Below, in pieces: positions 24,953-33,207 of a stretch of DNA of 64,000 nt. The notes beneath the pieces were generated by a model. The model ran no database searches. It was not told where the DNA came from and was given only the letters and a program-made list of their open reading frames with translations. Source of the DNA: Paenibacillus dendritiformis (GTDB lineage Bacteria; Bacillota; Bacilli; Paenibacillales; Paenibacillaceae). Position 1 is the first letter of the stretch, and each line of letters starts with the position of its first letter. Location of the stretch: the NCBI RefSeq assembly GCF_021654795.1, contig NZ_AP025344.1, positions 1,543,501 to 1,607,500 of the forward strand, written 5' to 3'. The translations under genes were made by a program, and so were the position numbers.

Positions 24953-26505
24953 CAACGACTGAGTTACAGCGTTATCAGCAAGGCGAATTACATAAAAAGC
25001 TTTGGGACATGGCGAATGATCTTCGGGGTCAACTTGAAGCTTACGAGTTTAAAAACTATATCCTGGGATTGATCTTTTACCGTTATTTGTCAGACAAAAC
25101 GGAAGATCGGGTTAATAGCCTTCTTCAGGAAGACAATATTTCTTACAGAGATGCTTGGAAGGATCAAGCATATCGAGACGCCTTAAAAGATCAGCTCATT
25201 CAGGAAATTGGCTATGTCATTGAACCAGACTACCTGTTTTCAAGCATGATTGAGGAGATTGGTAAAGGAGAGCAAGGCAAATTCGATATTGAAATGCTAC
25301 ATAAAGCGGTCACCGCAGTAACAGAATCAACCCTAGGAGCGACGAGTCAGGATGACTTCCAAAATTTATTTGATGACATGGATTTGAATTCCTCCAAACT
25401 AGGGCGTGATGTAAAGTCTCGTTCTAAGCTGATCGCTAAGGTCATGGTCAATATTAATGATATCCCCTTCTTACATGATGATGTGGACATTGACGTTTTG
25501 GGCGACGCTTATGAGTATTTGATCGGACAGTTTGCAGCTAACGCGGGTAAGAAGGCTGGCGAGTTCTATACTCCACCACAAGTTTCCAAAATCATTGCCA
25601 AAATAGTAACACTTGGTAAAAAGGACTTGAGAAATGTATATGATCCGACTTGTGGTTCGGGGTCGTTGCTCTTAAGAGTTGCAAAGGAAGCAAAAGTTCG
25701 AAAGTTTTACGGGCAAGAGAAAACCTCAACTACGTATAACTTAGCTCGTATGAACATGCTCTTGCATGATGTGTCTTACCATAATTTCGATATCCAGAAT
25801 GCCGATAGCTTGGAGGAGCCGCGACACATTGATATGCGTTTCGAAGCAGTAGTAGCGAATCCTCCGTACTCGGCAAAATGGAGTTCAGATAATAAATTTC
25901 TCGATGATGAGCGCTTTAGCGCTTATGGTAAACTGGCTCCTACATCCAAAGCCGATTTTGCTTTTGTGCAACATATGATTCATCACCTTGATGATAACGG
26001 AACGATGGCAGTTGTCCTTCCTCATGGGGTATTGTTCCGCGGTGCGGCAGAAGGGGTTATTCGGAAGTACTTGATCGAAGAAAAGAATTACTTGGATGCA
26101 GTGATCGGGTTGCCAGCAAACATCTTTTTTGGGACAACGATCCCAACCTGTATCCTAGTCTTCAAAAAGTGTCGAGAAGCGAATGATAACATTCTGTTTA
26201 TCGATGCTTCCAACGATTTCGAGAAAGGGAAAAACCAAAATCGTCTTCGTGATGAAGATGTTGAGAAGATCGTTGAAACCTATACGACTCGAAAGTCTGT
26301 TGAGAAGTATTCATATGCCGCTAGCCTAGACGAAGTCAGATCGAATGACTTTAACCTGAACATTCCTCGTTATGTGGATACTTTTGAGGAAGAAGAAGCG
26401 ATTGATATCCAAGCAGTTCAAGCTCGACTTAAGGAAATTGATGATGAGATTAATAAAATTGATTCTGAGCTTGCAAAGTATCTGAATGAGTTGGGGGAGT
26501 TGTGA
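24949..26505 (+). CDS. hsdM: Type I DNA adenine methyltransferase M subunit
   Basis: A 518-residue N6-adenine methyltransferase. The N-terminal helical HsdM domain (FKNYILGLIFYRYLSDK) is followed by the SAM-binding motif DPTCGSGSLLLRV and the catalytic motif VVANPPYSAKW (NPPY). KAGEFYTPPQVSKII, typical of HsdM, precedes motif I. The length is normal and no residue is missing. ATG 24949 overlaps the stop of the half-S gene; a longer frame upstream is only overlap. It modifies host DNA at the sites chosen by the S subunit. Confidence 0.95.
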   Translation: MTTTELQRYQQGELHKKLWDMANDLRGQLEAYEFKNYILGLIFYRYLSDKTEDRVNSLLQEDNISYRDAWKDQAYRDALKDQLIQEIGYVIEPDYLFSSMIEEIGKGEQGKFDIEMLHKAVTAVTESTLGATSQDDFQNLFDDMDLNSSKLGRDVKSRSKLIAKVMVNINDIPFLHDDVDIDVLGDAYEYLIGQFAANAGKKAGEFYTPPQVSKIIAKIVTLGKKDLRNVYDPTCGSGSLLLRVAKEAKVRKFYGQEKTSTTYNLARMNMLLHDVSYHNFDIQNADSLEEPRHIDMRFEAVVANPPYSAKWSSDNKFLDDERFSAYGKLAPTSKADFAFVQHMIHHLDDNGTMAVVLPHGVLFRGAAEGVIRKYLIEEKNYLDAVIGLPANIFFGTTIPTCILVFKKCREANDNILFIDASNDFEKGKNQNRLRDEDVEKIVETYTTRKSVEKYSYAASLDEVRSNDFNLNIPRYVDTFEEEEAIDIQAVQARLKEIDDEINKIDSELAKYLNELGEL

Positions 26506-27720
26506 ATGAATAGACCTGTGATGAGGTTTAAGGAGTTCAAAGGTGACTGGAAAAAGTACTCCCTTAACGATTTTGCAGCGAAGATTACTAAAAAGAACAC
26601 TAATTTTGAAATAAAAAACGTTATCTCGAACTCGTCTCAATATGGTCTTGTCTCACAGCGGGAATATTTCGATAAAGATATTGCTAATGCAGACAATATT
26701 GATAACTACTATGTAATCGATGATGGAGATTTCGTGTATAACCCTAGAATCTCTAAGGAATCACCGTATGGACCAGTCAATATTTATAAATATCCTGAAC
26801 CAGGGGTTGTATCTCCATTATATCTTTGTTTTAGAGTTGAGGAGATCTCGAAAACTTTCCTTTCATACTTTTTTAAGACAAGTAACTGGTATCGACACAT
26901 TTATTTAAATGGTGATAGTGGAGCAAGACATGATCGTGTAAGTATTAAAGACTCTGATTTTTTGAATATGGAAGTTCATCTCCCTTCCTTACAAGAACAA
27001 GAAAAGGTATCTTCTTTTCTCATCCTCTTCGACCAGAAAATCGAGAAGCAGCAGGAGAAGATCGAACAGCTGGAGTTGTTCAAGAAAGGCATAATACAAA
27101 AGATTTTTTCTCAGGAGATCCGGTTCAAAGATGCGAATGGACAGGATTTTCCTAAATGGGAACAGAAAACACTTGGAGAACTTGGGCAGTTTAGAAAAGG
27201 TGGCACGTTATCAAAGTCAGATATAAGCGAAACAGGGGAAGCATGTATATTATATGGAGAATTATATACAAGATATACTTCAATAATTGATGAAGTATAT
27301 AGCAAAACGAAAGTTTCAGACAATAAGGTGTATGGAAACGCTAATGATGTACTTATACCATCCTCAGGGGAATCTGCTATTGATATTGCACAAGCTAGTG
27401 CATTATTGGTTGAAAATGTTTTACTTGGTGGAGACCTGAATGTGTTCACCCCATATAAAGGTGTGAGTGGTGCTTTCTTAAGTTATCAAATAAATTCAAT
27501 AAAAAGAAAAGAACTAGCGAAGTTAGCTCAAGGAGCATCAGTTGTACATTTATATAGTGAAAGCTTAAAAAAACTAACAGTGTGGTTACCCGATTATAAA
27601 GAACAATTGAAGATTGCATCGTTCTTATCTCTTTTTGACAAGAAGATCATTCATGAGAAGAAGAAGCTTTTGTCACAAAATGAGAGAAAGAAAGGTTTCC
27701 TACAAGAAATGTTTGTTTGA
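26506..27720 (+). CDS. hsdS: Type I specificity subunit S
   Basis: A 404-residue S subunit with two target-recognition domains (about residues 5-160 and 215-370), each followed by a conserved helical spacer (PSLQEQEKVSSFLILFDQKIEKQQ and PDYKEQLKIASFLSLFDKKI). ATG 26506 follows the hsdM stop directly. The second recognition domain (about 27200-27600) is visibly more AT-rich than its surroundings, suggesting that this domain was exchanged from another source, a common way to change specificity. The recognised DNA sequence cannot be predicted by reading. Confidence 0.92.
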   Translation: MNRPVMRFKEFKGDWKKYSLNDFAAKITKKNTNFEIKNVISNSSQYGLVSQREYFDKDIANADNIDNYYVIDDGDFVYNPRISKESPYGPVNIYKYPEPGVVSPLYLCFRVEEISKTFLSYFFKTSNWYRHIYLNGDSGARHDRVSIKDSDFLNMEVHLPSLQEQEKVSSFLILFDQKIEKQQEKIEQLELFKKGIIQKIFSQEIRFKDANGQDFPKWEQKTLGELGQFRKGGTLSKSDISETGEACILYGELYTRYTSIIDEVYSKTKVSDNKVYGNANDVLIPSSGESAIDIAQASALLVENVLLGGDLNVFTPYKGVSGAFLSYQINSIKRKELAKLAQGASVVHLYSESLKKLTVWLPDYKEQLKIASFLSLFDKKIIHEKKKLLSQNERKKGFLQEMFV

Positions 27721-27725
27721 TTACC

Positions 27726-27762
27726 AAAGGTCTAGATTCCATAACAGGAGACTAGACCTTTG
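27726..27762. terminator. Terminator after the restriction-modification genes
   Basis: AAAGGTCTAG pairs with CTAGACCTTT with a 16-base loop. It lies between hsdS and a converging minus-strand gene. Confidence 0.7.
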
Positions 27763-28108
27763 AACTATTTTTCACCACCCAGCAGTGCCCCTTAACATCT
27801 ACATAGAAATCCCATGTTTCCGGATCGAAATCCACTCCATTCTTCTTTGCTTCCAGAAAGTTAACTGCTTCAATGACCATCTCATCGTATCCAGACTGCA
27901 ATTCCTCAAACTCAGACATCAACTGTTCAATCTGATTCTTCTTAAGTTCCAGTAAATCAATTATTTGCCGTAGCGACTCTGTTCTTTGTTTGGTAAGTAC
28001 TCCGATGTATTTGCCGTGTTGTTCGATAATCTTATCACTTTGCTCATTGTTGTGTTGCTTGAGTTTACTGAGTGGTTGACGAGAAAGAAAATCATAAATC
28101 TGAGCCAA
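27752..28108 (-). CDS. Small coiled-coil protein of unknown function
   Basis: A 118-residue protein from TTG 28108, preceded by CAGGGAGATG; a longer start at 28144 is less likely. Residues 20-75 are strongly heptad-like (QRTESLRQIIDLLELKKNQ then IEQLMSEFEELQ), so a coiled coil is expected. The end contains WDFYVDVKGHCWVV. No family recognised. It converges on hsdS and lies upstream of a bidirectional terminator. A structural or regulatory partner of the neighbouring genes is possible. Confidence 0.5.
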   Translation of the reverse strand: MAQIYDFLSRQPLSKLKQHNNEQSDKIIEQHGKYIGVLTKQRTESLRQIIDLLELKKNQIEQLMSEFEELQSGYDEMVIEAVNFLEAKKNGVDFDPETWDFYVDVKGHCWVVKNSSKV

Positions 28109-28161
28109 TTCAACATCTCCCTGTTTTATGATCATTATACACATGCATCCTGTGAAATTCT

Positions 28162-28188
28162 AAAGCCGCCATCTTATGTGGCGGCTTT
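28162..28188. terminator. Bidirectional terminator
   Basis: AAAGCCGCCA pairs with TGGCGGCTTT over a seven-base loop. It overlaps the last base pairs of the XRE regulator gene on the minus strand. Confidence 0.75.
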
Positions 28189-28879
28189 AAGCTTTAGCTT
28201 GTATCAAGTCATTCCCGTTAATGTCGAGCAGCTCGTATGCTTTCCCTATCATGTCTTTATCCCGACCGAAAAGAGGGACTGTAGGAATACCGCTTTCTTG
28301 AGTAATTCGATTTAATTGATGCACTTGAAATTCAGAATTACAGAGGACCACAGCTTTACTGCTATACAAAAGCAAGTTCCTTTGAAAAGCAATCGCCCGC
28401 TCAGATACGGCAGGCGAGTAAACAACCGGTTCACCGTCGGAAGCTTTCATTTCCCTGTGATCAACGAATACGTTCAGTTCACCTTTGCCGAATGCACTAC
28501 AAATCGCCATAAGTGTCTTGGACATAAAATCAACATTATCTCCTGTAAGTAGCCCATAAACCTGAAAGGCGAGTACCCTTCTGTCAGCATCAAGTTGATA
28601 CTTAAACCGCTCTGTGAATGGTATCGTGAAGTCATTGGGCTGATATGCGGGGGTTGACGAGAAACGTTCGCTCGAGAACATGTATTCAACCGATACAGAA
28701 AGCGCCGCGGCGATCTTTTCGATATTAACAAGGCTCACATTGCGTTCTCCTCGTTCGACACCACTTAAATATGTACGATCAACCCCCGCGCGATATGCAA
28801 GCGATTCCTGAGACATGCCGCTTCTTGCCCTCAATTCACGGACTCTTTGCCCAAATTCATTCCGTATGTCCACAAACAA
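28187..28879 (-). CDS. XRE-family regulator with a C-terminal sensor-like domain
   Basis: Residues 8-65 form a clear Cro/C1 helix-turn-helix ([35 protein letters not shown]). Residues 90-225 form a separate alpha/beta domain ([20 protein letters not shown]...[11 protein letters not shown]...[15 protein letters not shown]) that resembles a STAS or small ligand-binding fold; this is an impression. The start is TTG 28879 or GTG 28873, both near AAGGAGG. Its position after the type I locus makes it a candidate controller that binds the paired palindromes at 24246-24339. That link is inferred. Confidence 0.7.
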   Translation of the reverse strand: MFVDIRNEFGQRVRELRARSGMSQESLAYRAGVDRTYLSGVERGERNVSLVNIEKIAAALSVSVEYMFSSERFSSTPAYQPNDFTIPFTERFKYQLDADRRVLAFQVYGLLTGDNVDFMSKTLMAICSAFGKGELNVFVDHREMKASDGEPVVYSPAVSERAIAFQRNLLLYSSKAVVLCNSEFQVHQLNRITQESGIPTVPLFGRDKDMIGKAYELLDINGNDLIQAKA

Positions 28880-29040
28880 AAAGACCTCCTTCCCATATTC
28901 TTCTTAATAAGTATATCGGGATAGTAGGTCAAAAGTTATAGATATGATGGATAATTTTGTCGAGGTTGTGTTTCGATGTGACTTAAAGTCAACTGACTAG
29001 GGAGTAGGTTCTAATTATCATGATCTAAGAGGTATCCGTT

Positions 29041-29244
29041 TTAAACAGGCGGTCGTCTATCTTTCCACTCATCTATTTTTCGTGGGTCAACCTTCAGCAC
29101 TTCACAGATATGCAATGCAATATTGACAGTCGGAGTGGTCAGACCGTGTTCAATGTTCTGATAATGCTTCAAGGATATATTAACAGCGCGGCTGACGCTC
29201 TCTTGGCTAAGCTTTTTCTTTTCCCTAGCTTCTTTCAATTTCAT
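29041..29244 (-). CDS. Small XRE-family DNA-binding protein
   Basis: A 67-residue protein that is almost only a Cro/C1-type helix-turn-helix: LKEAREKKKLSQESVSRAV, then SLKHYQNIEHGLTTPTVNIALHICEVL. ATG 29244 is preferred, with AAGGGG upstream; a longer start at 29265 is possible. Small XRE proteins of this type often repress divergent promoters. Here the divergent gene is the membrane protein at 29446, and the spacer contains repeated TATAGTT words that might be its operator. Confidence 0.75.
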   Translation of the reverse strand: MKLKEAREKKKLSQESVSRAVNISLKHYQNIEHGLTTPTVNIALHICEVLKVDPRKIDEWKDRRPPV

Positions 29245-29445
29245 AAAGGAAACAGCCCCTTGCATTCGTTTCCTTTATGTTAGGGAATACGCGAATCTTT
29301 GATAACTAATTATAGTTGGCGAAGTATAGTTCCTATATTATACTTATCAATATATGTCGAAATGCCTACTCTGGTAAGGAATAATGAGGACTTGTCTAGA
29401 AGGGGCAGTGAGACAGTGTTAAATAAAATCTAACCAAAGGAGAAG

Positions 29446-30306
29446 ATGCACTTGTCGAGTTCAGCACCACAATTAATCATCACATTCTTTTTACTTGTGA
29501 TTATTGTTCCACCGCTAATTGCATTCTTTAAAGTCTCAGTTGAGGGGAAGTTGGGGCGAGGTGCAATTTTATCTGATGAAGTAATGAAGAAATTCAGGGA
29601 GGTATTTGCAGAACCAACTGAGAGGTACATTGCTTCAATCGGTAATGGCTACATCATCAACTTCCTATCAGGGGGTTCGCTTGCCAGTGGATTTTCCGTC
29701 ATTAGTAACAAGCGGGTTTACTTCAAAGGAAAGTGTTACTACAAAGAAGCTGGTAAATTGAAAAAGTCATTTGAAGAGCGAATGGTTGATCTGAAGGATG
29801 TGACTGGAACAGGCTACACCAGGGTTAATCCGACATCACTGTTAATTACTTCTTTATCTTCATTAGTTTTAACAATCATTCTTATCGGTGTTCTAAGTAG
29901 TTTGGGAAGTAGCGATCAGGCAACGGTTATGAACATTTTGACAATTGTATTGATCGCTTCAGTATTAAGCTTCTCAATCACATTAACTGCGTACATATTG
30001 AAACGTAAAAATTTGTTCGAGATATCCTTCGCAGGGGGTATGATTGCGTTCAACATCAATTTGTATGATAAAGCGGAGATCGATGACTTTCAGAAGCAAC
30101 TCAGAAGAGCTAAAGACCATGTTGTTGAATTAGCACCTTCTCAGGTTGCAGCGGCAGCCGCGCCACAAGCGCCCACTGAAACTATCTCCAAACTTGGAAT
30201 TGCTGACGAGATAAAGAAATACTCCGAACTATTGCAGCAGAAGCTTATCACCCAAGAAGAGTTTGACGAAGCAAAAAAGAATCTCCTATCTAATGGCAAC
30301 AAATGA
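29446..30306 (+). CDS. Membrane protein with PH-like and SHOCT domains
   Basis: A 286-residue protein with one N-terminal hydrophobic helix (LIITFFLLVIIVPPLIAFF), a soluble beta-rich part (SNKRVYFKGKCYY...DLKDVTGTGYTR) resembling a bacterial PH domain, two further hydrophobic segments (LLITSLSSLVLTIILIGVL and an Ile/Leu-rich one), a second soluble strand-rich part, and a C-terminal SHOCT domain (ISKLGIADEIKKYSELLQQ, ITQEEFDEAKKNLL). SHOCT domains are short oligomerisation modules. The start is ATG 29446 after AAAGGA. The next gene overlaps by four bases and encodes a shorter paralogue. Similar membrane PH proteins have been proposed as membrane-integrity sensors. Confidence 0.7.
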   Translation: MHLSSSAPQLIITFFLLVIIVPPLIAFFKVSVEGKLGRGAILSDEVMKKFREVFAEPTERYIASIGNGYIINFLSGGSLASGFSVISNKRVYFKGKCYYKEAGKLKKSFEERMVDLKDVTGTGYTRVNPTSLLITSLSSLVLTIILIGVLSSLGSSDQATVMNILTIVLIASVLSFSITLTAYILKRKNLFEISFAGGMIAFNINLYDKAEIDDFQKQLRRAKDHVVELAPSQVAAAAAPQAPTETISKLGIADEIKKYSELLQQKLITQEEFDEAKKNLLSNGNK

Positions 30307-30833
30307 GTACTGTCGTTAAAGGATTAAGCTTGAGCAATGGCGAGGAGATCAGAGCGGTATTAGGTAAAGGTAACATCGGGAACAAGGGTCAAAAGCCTGT
30401 AGTAGTTCTTACCAATGAGTACATCCACTTTTTCGGTGAGCATTATCGGTATGAAAATGGCGACACTTCCAGAAAAATATTCGAACCCGAATCGATACCG
30501 CTTCAAGATTTCATTGGTGCTGGCTATATACGTAAGAGATCGAGACGTAATCTCTACTATCTTGTAACGGTCGGGGTATTAATCACGATCCTGATGCAGA
30601 TCTCTAGAGGAATGAAGAAATTTGGTGTGCAATTTAGCCAAATTAAGCTATATGGCTCAATAATGGCAGGAACCTTTGTCATCGCCTTGGTTCTTTACCT
30701 GTGTAAGAGGTACAAGCTGTTCGAAATCGCCTTTATAGGGAAGAGGATTTGTATTAGCGAACGCCATTTTGAAAAATCAGATATCCAGTTATTTATCCAA
30801 TCGATGTATCAGGCGAAGAGAACAGTACAATAA
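30303..30833 (+). CDS. PH-like membrane protein, shorter paralogue of the preceding one
   Basis: A 176-residue protein with the same order as the middle of its neighbour: a strand-rich part (VVVLTNEYIHFFGEHYRYEN...LQDFIGAGYIRKRS), two hydrophobic helices (LYYLVTVGVLITILM and SIMAGTFVIALVLYL) and a final strand-helix part. It lacks the SHOCT domain and the first membrane helix. The start ATG overlaps the previous stop as ATGA, so translation is coupled and the two probably form a complex in the membrane. Function unknown. Confidence 0.7.
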   Translation: MSTVVKGLSLSNGEEIRAVLGKGNIGNKGQKPVVVLTNEYIHFFGEHYRYENGDTSRKIFEPESIPLQDFIGAGYIRKRSRRNLYYLVTVGVLITILMQISRGMKKFGVQFSQIKLYGSIMAGTFVIALVLYLCKRYKLFEIAFIGKRICISERHFEKSDIQLFIQSMYQAKRTVQ

Positions 30834-30894
30834 CTTGGCTTTTAGAGCAATTGCTCATGATAAGCATACAACAATGAAAATGGAGTGATGGAAA

Positions 30895-32283
30895 ATGAAG
30901 AAGATATCTATGATGTTGGTCTTGTCTTTGGTTATTTCCCTGTTTACTTCACTAACGGCTATGGCTGAGAGTGGAGCGAAAGTTGAGACGAAGCAAGGAG
31001 GTTATGTTTCAATCTCAAACGTAACTGATAAAAAGCAGTTTATTGATGAAGGATCAGGGGTTGGAGATACGGTTTTTGTATCTGACAAACCAGTAACGCT
31101 TACTATTACCGGAAAAGACCCGCATCCGAGTATCAGTTTCCTGCCTGACGCGAAGCTTGATGGTGAGTCCTTCATTATGGGAGAAGCTTCCGAAGATATC
31201 GCTGTAAAAGGGAATACCGTAAGTCTCAGCAAGAAGGGCTATTATGGGGTGAACGTGCGCTTCGGCAGCGAGTTTTCACCTGATACGGTTGCCGAATTCG
31301 TGGTGCAGATTGTAGGCGAAGGAACTGCAAGTAATGATCCTAAGACTAACTCCGAATCCGGTAACAGTGAAGCCGAACAAGGTATGTCGACAGTAAATGT
31401 TCTTAATGAAAATTCGGGGTATAAGATTAAATTCCCAAGCAGTTCTTTGAAGTTGCAGAAAGTTAAGGGAAATGACGACGAGATCGGTGGTTTTGAAGTC
31501 TCTGCGATCACCTTAAAGACCCCGAAATTTGAGAAGGACTCTAATGTATTCTTGTTCGATCTAGTAACTACAAACCCAAAGGCTCATTCAGTTTATGTGA
31601 GTGTCGACAGCTATTTTGGTGGTCAAATGAAATATGTAGACGAGGAATTTAAAGACGGTAAGGTTTCCGTATATATGCCTAGTATTACATTTGAATCTGT
31701 TGTTACAGACGATGTTTTGGTTGCGTCGATTGAGGTTTATGATAAAGATCGTAATGTGATCGACTCGTTTAAGAACATTACCTTTATGTATGAAGGGTTC
31801 AATCGATACCAAGTGATTGATTCCGATACAAATCAGTCGAGCAAACCTGTGTCTGCCAAGCCAACAGCATCCAAGGTTATTGTCAACGGTAAAGAAGTAT
31901 CCTTTGAAGCCTATAACATCAATAACAACAACTTCTTTAAACTTCGCGACATCGCTTCAGTTGTAAATGGCACCGAGAAACAATTTGAAGTGAAGTGGGA
32001 TGGAGCAAAGAATGCAATTAGCCTTCTTTCCGGTAAAGCATACACTCCAGCGGGCGGAGAGCTTAAAGTATCTGCTAAGCCAGCAACAAAAGAAGCCAAG
32101 CCTACTTCTTCCACGCTATATATCGATGGTAAGGAAGTAAACTTGGTTGCCTACACAATTGATGGTAATAACTACTTCAAGTTCCGCGACATCGCAAAAG
32201 CGTTCAATATTGGCGTAACGTGGGATAGCAAAACAAATACAGTTGGAATCGATACGAAGATTGATTATAAAGATGAAGAGTAA
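30895..32283 (+). CDS. Secreted protein with copper-amine-oxidase-N-like stalk domains
   Basis: A 462-residue protein with a signal peptide (MKKISMMLVLSLVISLFTS, cleavage near AMA-ES). An N-terminal beta-sandwich-like region is followed by a second domain, then two stalk domains (about 325-385 and 398-455) with KVIVNGKEVSFEAYNINNNN, FFKLRDIAS and LYIDGKEVNLVAYTIDGNN, YFKFRDIAK. Such domains are common on Paenibacillus cell-surface proteins and support the host assignment. No enzyme domain is evident. It stands alone between the PH-like pair and a terminator. A surface or adhesive role is likely. Confidence 0.8.
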   Translation: MKKISMMLVLSLVISLFTSLTAMAESGAKVETKQGGYVSISNVTDKKQFIDEGSGVGDTVFVSDKPVTLTITGKDPHPSISFLPDAKLDGESFIMGEASEDIAVKGNTVSLSKKGYYGVNVRFGSEFSPDTVAEFVVQIVGEGTASNDPKTNSESGNSEAEQGMSTVNVLNENSGYKIKFPSSSLKLQKVKGNDDEIGGFEVSAITLKTPKFEKDSNVFLFDLVTTNPKAHSVYVSVDSYFGGQMKYVDEEFKDGKVSVYMPSITFESVVTDDVLVASIEVYDKDRNVIDSFKNITFMYEGFNRYQVIDSDTNQSSKPVSAKPTASKVIVNGKEVSFEAYNINNNNFFKLRDIASVVNGTEKQFEVKWDGAKNAISLLSGKAYTPAGGELKVSAKPATKEAKPTSSTLYIDGKEVNLVAYTIDGNNYFKFRDIAKAFNIGVTWDSKTNTVGIDTKIDYKDEE

Positions 32284-32307
32284 TTGATCACTAGGGGTTC
32301 CATTTCG

Positions 32308-32342
32308 GATGGTGTCTTTAACAGGCACCATCTTTTTATTTT
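32308..32342 (+). terminator. Terminator after the stalk-domain protein gene
   Basis: GATGGTG pairs with CACCATC across a short loop, followed by TTTTTATTTT. Confidence 0.85.
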
Positions 32343-32471
32343 ACATTTGTTGTATTAGGGGCATCGAGGGAAGCGGATTTCAGTCGCATTAATTTCTTTT
32401 GTTGAGCCAAAGGAGCCATTCGAGATACAATTAGTGGATAAACATACCATTTTCCTAGCAGGGGGTAAAAG

Positions 32472-33077
32472 ATGAGCCTACCTTACGATAGAGAAGCCGA
32501 GTTGAAAGAACGATTAAATCAGTTCATAGCTAATAAAATAACCGGCTCCAATGAAGATTACTATTCACGGATGTCAGTTGAAGATTTCGAAGATATAAAG
32601 ACTACGTTGAAGGATATTCATAACATTATTACATACAAAACGACCATCCGTTTCATTGACTGGGTTAGTGATCGCTTCCCTTATGTGAAGGAGAATTATC
32701 AAGTTTACTTGCAACAAGTACTTAAAACCAGACCGAATGATAATGGATACGATCTCATCGTTACTGGAGAGGTCAATATTATTGCCGAGATCAAATGTAA
32801 CAAGCCGATTAATAATGGTTACAAATTTGGTTCAGCCCAAAGAAACGGAATCGTAAAAGATATTAGGGGGCTACTTGAAGGGAAATCAAAAGTAAAATCG
32901 ATTGATCCCGCGGCAGCGTTTAAATTTTTAGTGATCTATGATTTTGGCGACCATACTTTATCCGCCGCGCAGCACTTAATAAAGAATTTGCAGGCTGATC
33001 TTAAGGAGAAGGTCGAAATTTATGAAGATAGTAAACCGCTAACGACAGACAAGGTGTATGTCGTATTCATTAAGTAA
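32472..33077 (+). CDS. PD-(D/E)XK-type nuclease-like protein
   Basis: A 201-residue protein whose centre reads NGYDLIVTGEVNIIAEIKCN, giving Asp94 and Glu106-x-Lys108, followed by Gln123 in SAQRNGI. This is the D...ExK...Q arrangement of restriction-like nucleases. A helical N-terminal region precedes it. No second domain is visible. ATG 32472 follows GCAGGGGGTAAAAG, which includes a GGGGTAW copy. It is monocistronic between two terminators, so it might be a stand-alone restriction endonuclease, a homing-type or repair nuclease; no methylase is adjacent. Confidence 0.7.
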   Translation: MSLPYDREAELKERLNQFIANKITGSNEDYYSRMSVEDFEDIKTTLKDIHNIITYKTTIRFIDWVSDRFPYVKENYQVYLQQVLKTRPNDNGYDLIVTGEVNIIAEIKCNKPINNGYKFGSAQRNGIVKDIRGLLEGKSKVKSIDPAAAFKFLVIYDFGDHTLSAAQHLIKNLQADLKEKVEIYEDSKPLTTDKVYVVFIK

Positions 33078-33095
33078 AGATTGGAAACAGGTCGT

Positions 33096-33127
33096 AACCA
33101 CCTATCCGATTGGAAGGTGGTTTTTCT
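33096..33127 (+). terminator. Terminator after the nuclease gene
   Basis: AACCACC pairs with GGTGGTT over a loop of about 13 bases, followed by TTTCT. Confidence 0.75.
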
Positions 33128-33207
33128 ATAATTGAGCCAAAAAGATCAATGGGTTAAAATATAGAGAATACTACCAATGATTGCTTCGTGTGAAAGGAGA
33201 GTTGCAA

